DNA of 34,741 bases from Pseudobdellovibrionaceae bacterium (GTDB lineage: Bacteria > Bdellovibrionota > Bdellovibrionia > Bdellovibrionales > Bdellovibrionaceae), in contig JAHBUU010000015.1 in the NCBI GenBank assembly GCA_019637895.1, forward strand, positions 1 through 34,741, in the 5' to 3' direction. The position numbers and the translations under genes were made by a program. The notes beneath the pieces were generated by a model that made no database searches, was not told the origin of the DNA, and saw nothing but the letters and a program-made list of their open reading frames with translations. Positions 25,416-33,596 of this stretch are shown here, one piece after another. Position 1 is the stretch's first letter; each line of letters starts with the position of its first letter.

Positions 25416-26575
25416 AAACCTCACAAATCGTTCTCTCGATGATCGCCCTGGGTGTAATGGCTGGCTGCTCTGGCGGCAACTCCAACAAAGACGTCGCAGC
25501 GTCGCTCAAAGCGAACAAAGATGCGAAAAATATCGCCGAGTACGAACTCTCCGGTAAAACCGCTGAAGACGTTTTCGCGAAATGGAAGCTGGAAGGTCTC
25601 GATGCCAAAGCGGTTTGCGAAGCCCTCTCTGCCATTTCCGCTGCGGAACTGACTCACTTCGAAGAGGAAATCCAAAACGAAGAGAATGCGTCCCTGATCG
25701 CTCCATGCAAAGGCGAACTGGAGGCGAAACTCGAACAATACTGGCAAGAGCAACGGAAAGACCTCAAGGTCAAAGCGACCGAGCTTCCTGAAGAAGGCTC
25801 CGAAGCTCGTTTGAACGGACTCACCCAGAATAAAGAAGGCGCCGACGAGATCATGGATATCAACTCGGGCTTCAGCTTCCCGGATGGTTCGGTCACCCGC
25901 AACTTCAAAGGCGGATATAAAGTCGTCTCCGGAGATCTCGCGAACAAACAAGTGGTTCTGACTTTCGATGACGGGCCTCACCAACAACACACGGCCTCGA
26001 TCCTGAATACGCTTGGCGCCGTCAATGCAAAAGCCATTTTCTTCAGCTTGGGAAAAGCCGCGAAAGCCAATCCCGAGATGCTTCGCCGAGTGGGAAGCCG
26101 TGGTCACGCTGTCGGCAGTCACTCGTGGAGCCACAAGTGTCTTCCGTTCAAGAAAATCTGCCAATCGAACAACGGACGGATGCTGAGCTTTGCTGAAGCA
26201 AAAGAAGAAATCGTCAGTGCCCACCGCACGATCGAAAAGATCCTGGGCTGGGTTGACCCTTTCTTCCGTTTCCCTTACGGCGAATCGTCGGCGGAACTCA
26301 GCATGTTCTTGAAAGAACGTGACGTCGGTGAGTTCTTCTGGTCGATCGACTCGAACGACTGGCGCTCGAGCAATACGCCTTCGTCCATCATTCGCAACGT
26401 CATGTCCGACCTGAATGCCCGTGGTCGCGGAGTTCTGCTGTTCCACGATATCCACCGCCGGACCGCAGAAGCCCTCCCGACCCTGCTGAGAGAGCTTTAC
26501 TTCAACGGCTATCAGGTCGTTCTTATGAAGTCGTCCGATCCTAATGCGCGGACCCAAAGCCGCCTCTTGCAATAA
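25412..26575 (+). CDS. Polysaccharide deacetylase lipoprotein with novel N-terminal domain
   Basis: A 387-residue lipoprotein: lipobox MAGC (Cys19), a novel domain at about 51-115, a linker, and a NodB deacetylase domain from about 178. NodB motifs are TFDDG (Asp186, Asp187), HSWSH (His237, His241), RFPYG (286-290) and HDIH (345-348), all of which suggest an active metal-dependent deacetylase of N-acetylated glycans such as peptidoglycan. The N-terminal domain, with Cys69 and Cys99, matches the whole mature small lipoprotein encoded at 27786-28130. Start GTG overlaps the 3D-domain gene by four bases, so the two are translated together. It is followed at once by a strong terminator. Confidence 0.9.
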   Translation: MKTSQIVLSMIALGVMAGCSGGNSNKDVAASLKANKDAKNIAEYELSGKTAEDVFAKWKLEGLDAKAVCEALSAISAAELTHFEEEIQNEENASLIAPCKGELEAKLEQYWQEQRKDLKVKATELPEEGSEARLNGLTQNKEGADEIMDINSGFSFPDGSVTRNFKGGYKVVSGDLANKQVVLTFDDGPHQQHTASILNTLGAVNAKAIFFSLGKAAKANPEMLRRVGSRGHAVGSHSWSHKCLPFKKICQSNNGRMLSFAEAKEEIVSAHRTIEKILGWVDPFFRFPYGESSAELSMFLKERDVGEFFWSIDSNDWRSSNTPSSIIRNVMSDLNARGRGVLLFHDIHRRTAEALPTLLRELYFNGYQVVLMKSSDPNARTQSRLLQ

Positions 26576-26583
26576 GTATATGG

Positions 26584-26609
26584 AAAACGGCCCCTCCCGG
26601 GCCGTTTTT
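26584..26609 (+). terminator. Rho-independent terminator after the deacetylase gene
   Basis: aaaacggccc 26584-26593 pairs perfectly with gggccgtttt 26599-26608 over a five-base loop and ends in a run of five T. It starts eight bases after the stop codon. Confidence 0.9.
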
Positions 26610-26646
26610 CTTGACCCTCGTTCCATTCCAAATGAATCTCGGCCTC

Positions 26647-27813
26647 ATGATGATGAAGACATTGATTCCAGCTCTTTTGGCTTTGTGTCTCCAGGTTCCA
26701 GCCCAGGCGGATATCCGTCAGGATCTGTCCCGGCTCTATCCTGAACAATCACAGGACACGCTCAGCAAACGCATTGCCCGGGTCAAAAGCGCTCCGGTTT
26801 TTTTTCGTTCCTTCACGCCTTACTTTCACTACCGTCTGTCGAACGGTCTGTTCCAAACTTCACCTTGGAACCAGGTTCGGAATCAAATCGGTTGGTGCCT
26901 CGGTGATCCGCACCCTGAAAACTTCGGAACTCTTTTGTCTGAAAAAGGCCAAGCTTTCTACGGCCCCAACGACATCGACGACGCTCACCCCTGCCCTCAG
27001 GCTGCGGATATCCTGCGTTTCCTGACTGGCTGGAATCTGTGGGTTGGCGAAGGCGCAACCGAGGAACTGCTCGCGACCTATATGAAGGCCCGCAAAAGCA
27101 GTCAGAGCTTTCCGATCCCACCAACCATCGCTTTGCTTCTGAGGGAATCGGAAATCCGGGGACGCCTGCCACGGCTAAAATGGTATCACCCGAATCTGCA
27201 TATCCTGCGCCGTCGCTCCGATGTGATCGCCGTGCCTTCGCCCTTTGATCGCGAAGTCGCTCAGGCCGCCATTCAAATTTTGAAAGGCAAAGGTCAGGTG
27301 ATTCAGGTTGCCGAGCGAGTTCGCCTTGATGGTGGCTCGGGTGGGGTCAAACGCTTCTTGGTCCTTGTGAATTACGCGGACAACCCGTTGCTGCTGGAAT
27401 TCAAAGAAATCGTGCGACCAGCCACCTTCCCTTGGGGCATTCCCTTGTGGGATCCATTCCTGCGCATCAAAACCGCTTGGGATTGGGAGCAGAAGTCCAC
27501 GAAGACTCCCTTTCATGAAACGACCAGCCTGTTCGGACGTCCATTCCACACCCGCCCGCTCTGGGAGGGCGAAATGGATTTCGATCTGGATCAGCTGACG
27601 GGATTGCAAAAGCGGGAAGTGGCGCATTTTCAAGCGTCACTCTTAGGTGCCCTTCACCGCAACTCCCCGATCCGCGTCGGTGGGAACATCGATCTGATCC
27701 CGGCCGCTGTGTGGAGCAAAGCCGTCTCGGCGCTGGCTCAGGAAATGACCCGCGCCTACGATGAGCTGAGAGGGCCGATCGAGCGTTATTCCGGGCGAAC
27801 AGACGCCCAGTAA
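26647..27813 (+). CDS. Secreted DUF2252 protein (kinase-like fold)
   Basis: A 388-residue DUF2252 protein: GDPHPENFG at 86-94 and NDIDDA at 108-113 are the family hallmarks and resemble the HGDxHxxN...D catalytic loop of aminoglycoside/choline-kinase folds. The N-terminus is a clear signal peptide (MMMK, hydrophobic run, cleavage near AQA at 21), so the protein should be exported, whereas I know the family mainly as cytoplasmic-looking proteins. Start is uncertain: ATG at 26632, 26647, 26650 and 26653 are all possible and none has a good ribosome site. It comes after the deacetylase terminator, so it probably has its own promoter or relies on read-through. Its end overlaps the small lipoprotein gene tail to tail by 28 bases. 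Confidence 0.82.
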   Translation: MMMKTLIPALLALCLQVPAQADIRQDLSRLYPEQSQDTLSKRIARVKSAPVFFRSFTPYFHYRLSNGLFQTSPWNQVRNQIGWCLGDPHPENFGTLLSEKGQAFYGPNDIDDAHPCPQAADILRFLTGWNLWVGEGATEELLATYMKARKSSQSFPIPPTIALLLRESEIRGRLPRLKWYHPNLHILRRRSDVIAVPSPFDREVAQAAIQILKGKGQVIQVAERVRLDGGSGGVKRFLVLVNYADNPLLLEFKEIVRPATFPWGIPLWDPFLRIKTAWDWEQKSTKTPFHETTSLFGRPFHTRPLWEGEMDFDLDQLTGLQKREVAHFQASLLGALHRNSPIRVGGNIDLIPAAVWSKAVSALAQEMTRAYDELRGPIERYSGRTDAQ

Positions 27814-28130
27814 TCCTCGAGAGTTTTTTGAAGCGTTTCTTTGCATGGAGCCACGAGCTCCTTGTTCTTTTCCTGAACGATCTCTTCTTCGAAGAGAGTC
27901 AGATCCTGACCGGACAGCCCCTGCAGACCTTTACAAACTTCCACCGGGTTCTTTTTCTCGCGATGCCATTTTTCAAACAAGGCTTCCGGGTTCACATTGG
28001 AACGATCCCATTCCAATTTGCTTTCCGCTTCGGCATTCGCCTGAACGGCCTCACCGACCTCTTGGGACGGCGAGTTTTTTGTGCAACCGAAAATGGCGAA
28101 GGCCGCCAGAACTAGAAAATATTTTTTCAT
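27786..28130 (-). CDS. Small lipoprotein, stand-alone copy of the deacetylase N-terminal domain
   Basis: A 114-residue lipoprotein with lipobox IFGC (Cys16). The mature part aligns without gaps to residues 19-115 of the neighbouring polysaccharide deacetylase; shared words include KW, VC, FEEEI, APCK and YW. Cys66 and Cys96 correspond to Cys69 and Cys99 there. I do not recognise a named family. AAGGAG lies six bases before the ATG, and the start overlaps the cysE-like stop by four bases (ATGA). It is the last gene of the long minus-strand chain. A role as anchor, inhibitor or partner of the deacetylase is possible but is inference only. Confidence 0.8.
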   Translation of the reverse strand: MKKYFLVLAAFAIFGCTKNSPSQEVGEAVQANAEAESKLEWDRSNVNPEALFEKWHREKKNPVEVCKGLQGLSGQDLTLFEEEIVQEKNKELVAPCKETLQKTLEDYWASVRPE

Positions 28131-28636
28131 CGCGACTCCTTGTGAAGGATCTGCGCCGGATTTCCGACGACCGTGACATCCGAGGGAACATCCTTGGTCA
28201 CCATGGCATTGGCTCCGATTCTGACATTACTGCCGACCGTGATGGGTCCTAAAATCTTCGCACCAGTGCCGATCATCACTTTGTTGCCGATCGTCGGGTG
28301 ACGTTTGACCGGGTCGAACTTCACACCGCCCAGAGTGACTCCGTGGAAAATGATGCAGTCATCGCCGATCACGGCGGTTTCGCCGATCACGACTCCCATT
28401 CCATGGTCGATCACCAGGCGCTTTCCAACCTTGGCCCCCGGATGGATTTCAATTCCCGTGATCCAACGGGACAGCTCGGACATAAAGCGCGCCAGAAAAA
28501 AGAATCGGATCACATAAAAAAAATGCGCCAAGCGATGAAAGAAAACGGCTTTCGGTCCCGGATAAAGCAGCAGGATCTCCGCATAGGACTTGGCCGCAGG
28601 ATCATAGTTTTTGTAGGCTCTCAGGAAATCGATCAT
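28127..28636 (-). CDS. cysE: Serine O-acetyltransferase, short form
   Basis: A 169-residue left-handed beta-helix acetyltransferase of the short CysE/EpsC type. It shows [22 protein letters not shown] (Asp77-His78), HGVTLGG (from His98) and KRHPTIGN, the standard active-site set for making O-acetylserine, the precursor of cysteine. The N-terminal helical domain is short compared with E. coli CysE (273 residues). No cysK is adjacent. It overlaps both neighbours by four bases (ATGA), so it is tightly coupled in the chain. A related acetyltransferase of sugar metabolism is less likely given these motifs. Confidence 0.85.
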   Translation of the reverse strand: MIDFLRAYKNYDPAAKSYAEILLLYPGPKAVFFHRLAHFFYVIRFFFLARFMSELSRWITGIEIHPGAKVGKRLVIDHGMGVVIGETAVIGDDCIIFHGVTLGGVKFDPVKRHPTIGNKVMIGTGAKILGPITVGSNVRIGANAMVTKDVPSDVTVVGNPAQILHKESR

Positions 28637-29598
28637 TCAAACTTTTCTTTCAGGTCATCGAGGAGGAAATAGCGATCAAAAAGATCGCTGTACCGCGACC
28701 ACCCCTCGGAACCGCCCCGCTCGTTGTCGATGATGGTTTTGACCGTGCTCATCTTCGAGTCGAGATCATCCACCATCGCCACAATCATGGCTTCCAAGAA
28801 TTTCGGTCGCTTCGGAGATCCATACTCCAGTTTTCCATGATGCGAAAGAACGATGTGCTTACAGATATCCCGAAGTTCCGAATCAAAACCGAGGATTTTT
28901 GCAGATTTTCGATCGATCAGCTCACAAGCCATTTCCATATGTCCGATCAGCCGGCCCCGGTTCGTATAGGAAATCCCCTGATCCCAGCTGAGCTCCCACA
29001 CTTTTCCAATGTCGTGAAAAACCGCGCCAAAGATCAACAGGTCACGATTCAAAAACGGATAATGGATGGCCATGAACTCCATGGTCTTGGTGATGGACAA
29101 AACGTGCTCGAGCAACCCGCCGATCCAGGCATGGTGAATGGACTTTGCCGCCGGAGCCCGTAAAAACAAAGGACGGATCTCGGGATCCTCCAAAGTATCC
29201 AAAGTCAGTTGCCGCAAGGAAGGGTTCGACATGCTTTTGACGATCTTAAGGAGTTCGGCAAAAAGGTCTTCGGGATTTTTTGAACTTTTCGGAATGAAGT
29301 CATCGAAATTCACGGTCGAAGCATCGACCTTTTCCATGCGATGGATGACCAGCTGTTTTCGATTCTGAAAAATCTGAATCGCGCCTTTGATTTTGACGAT
29401 GTCGCCGGTCTCAACCTCACGAGAAAGATTTTCGACATTGTCCCAAGCCCGACCATCTAGCTGACCGCTGGCATCACCCAGCAGGAGGGTCATGAAAGGC
29501 CGTCCGTTTTTACCGACAGCGACCTGTTTGTCCTTCAAAAGGAAAAGGCCGTCGACGGAATCCTTGTCACGCAGGTCTTTGATGAGTTTCGTTTCCAT
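28633..29598 (-). CDS. YhaM-like 3'-5' exoribonuclease (OB fold plus HD domain)
   Basis: A 321-residue protein with an N-terminal OB-fold nucleic-acid-binding domain (about 1-90, [12 protein letters not shown] region) and an HD phosphohydrolase domain with [17 protein letters not shown] (His-Asp near 195-196) and SHHGK further on. This arrangement is that of Bacillus YhaM, a metal-dependent 3'-5' exonuclease acting on RNA and single-stranded DNA. ATG 29598 is chosen over the TTG at 29604 because GAGGAG lies eight bases before it. It begins two bases after the upstream stop and ends with a four-base overlap with the cysE-like gene. Confidence 0.87.
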   Translation of the reverse strand: METKLIKDLRDKDSVDGLFLLKDKQVAVGKNGRPFMTLLLGDASGQLDGRAWDNVENLSREVETGDIVKIKGAIQIFQNRKQLVIHRMEKVDASTVNFDDFIPKSSKNPEDLFAELLKIVKSMSNPSLRQLTLDTLEDPEIRPLFLRAPAAKSIHHAWIGGLLEHVLSITKTMEFMAIHYPFLNRDLLIFGAVFHDIGKVWELSWDQGISYTNRGRLIGHMEMACELIDRKSAKILGFDSELRDICKHIVLSHHGKLEYGSPKRPKFLEAMIVAMVDDLDSKMSTVKTIIDNERGGSEGWSRYSDLFDRYFLLDDLKEKFE

Positions 29599-29600
29599 GA

Positions 29601-30278
29601 TCAAAGCTCCTCGCAGAAGAGAACCGGTAGACGTGAATCCTTGAATGTCACTTGAGCCACGAAGTTCTGATGAGGCTTCTTCATCGCAAAGACGAAATGC
29701 CCCCCAAGGACCGTGAGATGGCGCTCTCGGGTCGTATTCACCTTGAGACCCTCGGAAGCCATCTCGCGTTTGAGTCCCTGAGTGATTTCATAGAAACGCC
29801 CACAACCCGTTCCCCAGAATCCGTCATCCAGTTTCCGGCGGCGAGCTTTCGAGTCGTACCAAATGGAAATGTCCTCGGCCTTTTCCGCCTCAGGCCACTC
29901 GAACTTCACATAGAAGCTGCCCTGCTTGCCTGTCGTATAGGAGGCAAGATCGATCAAGCCTCCCCCTCGGGGGAAAACGATTCGGATCAAAGGATCGACC
30001 AAAACTCCGGGGGATTTTTCTTTCAGAATCACATTCACAGGCATGAACAAAGCGCCACTCGTCTCGGGCCCTTCGGTTTCAACGGCGCCACCACCATGCT
30101 CACCACCCGAGGCATGGGATTCCTCTTTGCCTTCGATGCGATTCCAAAGTGCGGATGGAATCCGGATCTCTTTGGGAACGTCATCGATTTGAATCTGCTT
30201 ATAGGAGTCTTCTCCAAAAGGACCCGAACATCCCGTGAAACAAAGGATGGAAAGTCCCAGGAAGAAGAATGACTTCAT
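29601..30278 (-). CDS. Lipoprotein, unknown function
   Basis: A 225-residue lipoprotein with signal peptide and lipobox FTGC (Cys17). The mature part has a short His/Gly/Glu-rich patch at about 52-66 (SHASGGEHGGG), which may bind metal or be a linker, then a beta-rich stretch (FMPVNVILKEKSPGVLV, GSFYVKFEWPEA) and a basic segment KARRRK. Two cysteines occur in the mature domain (GTGCGRF and LFCEEL). I recognise no family. It overlaps the TPR gene by four bases at its start and is two bases from the YhaM-like start, so it belongs to the same transcript. Confidence 0.7.
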   Translation of the reverse strand: MKSFFFLGLSILCFTGCSGPFGEDSYKQIQIDDVPKEIRIPSALWNRIEGKEESHASGGEHGGGAVETEGPETSGALFMPVNVILKEKSPGVLVDPLIRIVFPRGGGLIDLASYTTGKQGSFYVKFEWPEAEKAEDISIWYDSKARRRKLDDGFWGTGCGRFYEITQGLKREMASEGLKVNTTRERHLTVLGGHFVFAMKKPHQNFVAQVTFKDSRLPVLFCEEL

Positions 30279-32062
30279 AATTTGTCCCCGGACACCGTCT
30301 CACGCAGTTCGATCAGTGGCAGATAGCTGGGCTCTTGCTGCAGGCCTTCACGAATCAAGGTCTGAGACCGAACCCGATCGCCTTGACGGAAGGCGATTTC
30401 CGCCATGCCCGCGATGACCATCAAGTCCCTCTGATCCCCATTCATCAAACCCGAGAACGATTTTTCGGCGCAATTCATATCGCCTTGATCCAAGCAGATG
30501 CGTCCCAACAGCTTTGCCGCCACCGGCAAGTTCGCCACTTCGGAAACACGAAGAACGGCGAAGGCCTCGTTGCGAAGTCCAGAGCGGAACAGCAGATTGG
30601 CTTGGGTGAAAAGAACCATCGGATCGCGAGGGCCTTGCGCCAGAGCGTCGTTCAGTGCGGTTCTCGCTTCGCTCTCTCGCCCTGTTTCCGCAAGGCAGAC
30701 CGCTCGCATCGCTTTGATCCACGAATTCGGGTCCACCTTTTCAGTGAATAAACGGCACTGTCGCTCCAGGAATTCCCAGTCAGCGATTCGCCAGTCCAAA
30801 CGAAGATCCCGGGCAAACCGGCTCGATTGATTGCTGACTTCCATCAGGAAGTCCCGAACCACTGGCAAATAAGCCTTGGCATCCGAAGCCAACAGAGCCG
30901 CTTCCATCAACAACAGCTCTTGCCTGAGTTGCGAGGAGTTTCGCAGGAAACTTTGAATCTCCAAAGCCAGAGACCGCGCGCGAAGACCGTCATCCTGATC
31001 GCTGTTCTCGAGAAGGCTGACGCCGCGGCCGAGCAAAACCAGAGGATGCGGTGGTGCGCGACGAGTGAGGTCCTCGAGTTGCCTGTCCGCCTCTTTCCAA
31101 TCCCCTTTTCGAAGAGCGATCAGACCCAGGTTCAAACGGGCATTGAAGTTAGACGGTTCCATCACCAAAATTTTTTGAAGACTGTCTTCGGCTTCACGCA
31201 GACTGCCTTCAAGAATATAGCTGATGGCGATCCCCAGCGAGGCATCGATCATACGATTGCGATTCCCCGCCGACTCTTGAACTTCTTTTTCGAGGATTCG
31301 ACGGCCAGCCACATTCTGGCGATCCCAAACGATCAAGATCGGCGCCATGTCGGCCTGCACTTCGGGAGCCGCCTCGCGAGTTTGAATGGCCTTGCGATAA
31401 GCCGCGAGAGATTTGTCATAAAGCTGCAAGCTCTTATAGCGCAGAGCCTGCTGAATCAAGACATCATAGCCTTCGTTCTTTTTGAGATGACGACGAGCCT
31501 GGATCCCGACAACACCCGCAATGACTGCGACGATCAGACCGATGACGATCCAACGCATGGTTTTCTGAGATCGGGTGACCTGCTGGTGCACCTGTCGATC
31601 ATCGACAGAACCATAACCGCCGCCTCCCGCTTTATTTCCCAGCGAAGGCATCGTGGTCTCTTTGAGAGCCGTCACATCCTTGATTCCAGGAGACCCCATC
31701 GGATTCTTGAGATCGCTGCGAATCACCGGCGGTGGCGTCGGCGTGATCGTATGATCATCGGAAATCACATCCGTTTTGGTGATCGCCGTGTGGCTCGTCA
31801 TCGTCTGAGTCGAGGTCTGCGTCAAAGTGAGTTCGGAAGAGTTTTCTTGTTCGGCTCTCAGCGCATCCACCGTCTCATTGAAGACGGCATGCTCGCGAAT
31901 GTATTTCCAACGGCCGGCGGGCTGACGAACCTCATCGATGATAGAGATATGCTTTTTCAAAAGCATCTGGGCGATTTCTTCGACAGAGCTGGGTCCGAGA
32001 ATACGAGTCGACGACTTGATCAGCCAACTCTTTTCCTGCCTGTTGTCCGTCCCCATTCTCAT
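30275..32062 (-). CDS. GYF_2-like, single-pass membrane protein with periplasmic TPR repeats
   Basis: A 595-residue protein. Residues about 12-56 resemble a GYF_2/DUF4339 module (WLIKSSTRILGPSSVEEI ... W). Then comes a Ser/Thr/Pro-rich disordered linker to 165, one transmembrane helix at 170-188 flanked by basic residues, and a long helical part (190-590) with tetratricopeptide-type repeats such as YDKSLAAYRKAI, NARLNLGLIALRKGDWKEAD and FTQANLLFRSGLRNEA. Topology is most likely GYF_2 module inside, TPRs in the periplasm. It should work as a scaffold linking a cytoplasmic partner with envelope proteins. The start ATG has GGGGAT upstream and follows purH after 13 bases. The next gene overlaps its stop by four bases. 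Confidence 0.78.
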   Translation of the reverse strand: MRMGTDNRQEKSWLIKSSTRILGPSSVEEIAQMLLKKHISIIDEVRQPAGRWKYIREHAVFNETVDALRAEQENSSELTLTQTSTQTMTSHTAITKTDVISDDHTITPTPPPVIRSDLKNPMGSPGIKDVTALKETTMPSLGNKAGGGGYGSVDDRQVHQQVTRSQKTMRWIVIGLIVAVIAGVVGIQARRHLKKNEGYDVLIQQALRYKSLQLYDKSLAAYRKAIQTREAAPEVQADMAPILIVWDRQNVAGRRILEKEVQESAGNRNRMIDASLGIAISYILEGSLREAEDSLQKILVMEPSNFNARLNLGLIALRKGDWKEADRQLEDLTRRAPPHPLVLLGRGVSLLENSDQDDGLRARSLALEIQSFLRNSSQLRQELLLMEAALLASDAKAYLPVVRDFLMEVSNQSSRFARDLRLDWRIADWEFLERQCRLFTEKVDPNSWIKAMRAVCLAETGRESEARTALNDALAQGPRDPMVLFTQANLLFRSGLRNEAFAVLRVSEVANLPVAAKLLGRICLDQGDMNCAEKSFSGLMNGDQRDLMVIAGMAEIAFRQGDRVRSQTLIREGLQQEPSYLPLIELRETVSGDKL

Positions 32063-32075
32063 AATATCCCCATCC

Positions 32076-33596
32076 TCAGTGCCGGAAATGTCTCTGTCCG
32101 GTCAGCACCACATTGACCCCGCGTTTTTTTGCGGCGGCCAAAACTTCTTCGTCTTTGAGCGAGCCGCCAGGCTGAAGAATCCACCGAAGACCGGCATCCG
32201 CCGCCTTCTCGATGGAGTCGGCGAAGGGAAAGAAAGCATCGCTGATCAGAGAAACACGTGAAGGATCCAAATCCGGATGATGAGTTCTCATCCGGGTCAA
32301 AGCCTGTTCAACCGCATCGACGCGATTGACCTGCCCCATTCCAAGCCCCACAGTGATGCCGTCGGCCACCAGAGCAATCGAGTTCGATTTCAAAACACCG
32401 CAGACCTTCTCGCCGAACAGAAGATCGGACTGCCTGGCCTGGTCGGGCGTTTCGCCTGAAAATTTCCAGTGAGAGGTCTCCTTGGCGAAACGATCCGGAG
32501 TTTGGACTAAAAAACCACCGGCCACGGATCGCAGATCAAATTTCCTGTCAAAAGAACCCATCTCTGGCCATGCAAGCACCCGGAGATTTTTCTTTTTTGC
32601 AAAGATGGCCAGCGCCTCGCTCGAAAACGCGGGGGCAACGATGCACTCCAAAAAGATCTCGGACAACAGAGACGCTTCGGCAGCACCCACTTCGCGATTG
32701 ATCGCGACAATGCCTCCGAAAACAGAAATCGGATCGGATTTGAGCGCTCCCTGAACGGCCTTGGTCAGATCTTTGGACAGCGCAGCCCCGCAAGGATTGT
32801 TGTGTTTGACGGCGACCGCACCCGGCTCGCTGAATTCGCGCACCAAAGAAACCGAGGCATCCAGATCCAAGAGATTGTTGTAAGAAAGCTCTTTGCCCTG
32901 AATAATCCGGGCGCTGGAAAGACCTTTGTCATCCGCAGGCCATCGATACCAAGCGGCCGTTTGATGAGGGTTTTCTCCGTATCGCAAAGCTTGAACAAGT
33001 TTTCCGCCCGAAGGGAAAAGTTCCGGGCCTTCATAACCCAGCTCGCGGGCAATCAAAGAATCGTAGACCGATGTATGAGCATAAACCTTGGCGGCCAAGC
33101 GGCGGCCTTTTTCTTCGCTCCAGTTGCCAGAATTTTCCAGAAACCAAGAGTAGTCTGAAGGATCACAAAGCACAGCGACCGAGGCATGGTTTTTCGCCGC
33201 CGACCGAAGCATCGATGGCCCGCCAATGTCGATTTTTTCGATCAGATCCGGCATCGACGCTTTGGCTCGGGCTGCGGCCTCGAAAGGATACAGATTCACC
33301 ACGACGAGATCGAAGCCTTCGACTCCGAACTGTTTCATCGAGTCCATGTGTTCTTTGGAATCACGACGTCCCAAAAGACCCATATGAACTTTGGGATGCA
33401 GGGTTTTCACCCGCCCATCCATCACTTCGGGGAATCCGGTGACTTCAGAGATTTCTTTGACGGTAAAGCCTTTGTCCTTCAGAAACTGAGCCGTTCCTCC
33501 GGTCGAAACGATCTCAAGTCCTTTGGCCGCAAGAGGGGACAAGAGCTCGACGAGCCCTGTCTTGTCTGAGACTGAAACCAAAGCCCTCTTCCACAT
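32076..33596 (-). CDS. purH: Bifunctional AICAR transformylase / IMP cyclohydrolase
   Basis: The 506-residue enzyme that carries out the last two steps of purine synthesis to IMP. The N-terminal MGS-like cyclohydrolase domain begins KRALVSVSDKTG, with STGGT at 31-35 and VKTLHPKVH at 63-71. The transformylase domain has the catalytic Lys264-His265 in AVKHNNPCG. Length is close to E. coli PurH (529). The ATG overlaps the stop of the MCE gene by one base (TAATG). No other purine gene is nearby. It sits inside a chain of envelope and RNA genes. Confidence 0.96.
   Translation of the reverse strand: MWKRALVSVSDKTGLVELLSPLAAKGLEIVSTGGTAQFLKDKGFTVKEISEVTGFPEVMDGRVKTLHPKVHMGLLGRRDSKEHMDSMKQFGVEGFDLVVVNLYPFEAAARAKASMPDLIEKIDIGGPSMLRSAAKNHASVAVLCDPSDYSWFLENSGNWSEEKGRRLAAKVYAHTSVYDSLIARELGYEGPELFPSGGKLVQALRYGENPHQTAAWYRWPADDKGLSSARIIQGKELSYNNLLDLDASVSLVREFSEPGAVAVKHNNPCGAALSKDLTKAVQGALKSDPISVFGGIVAINREVGAAEASLLSEIFLECIVAPAFSSEALAIFAKKKNLRVLAWPEMGSFDRKFDLRSVAGGFLVQTPDRFAKETSHWKFSGETPDQARQSDLLFGEKVCGVLKSNSIALVADGITVGLGMGQVNRVDAVEQALTRMRTHHPDLDPSRVSLISDAFFPFADSIEKAADAGLRWILQPGGSLKDEEVLAAAKKRGVNVVLTGQRHFRH

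Noticed and set aside
25421..26626. 401-codon open frame antisense to the deacetylase lipoprotein
   Set aside because: It runs through the terminator hairpin and opposite clear NodB motifs; it is a shadow.
30827..32116. 429-codon open frame antisense to the TPR protein
   Set aside because: It has no domain and lies fully opposite a coupled gene with a good start.
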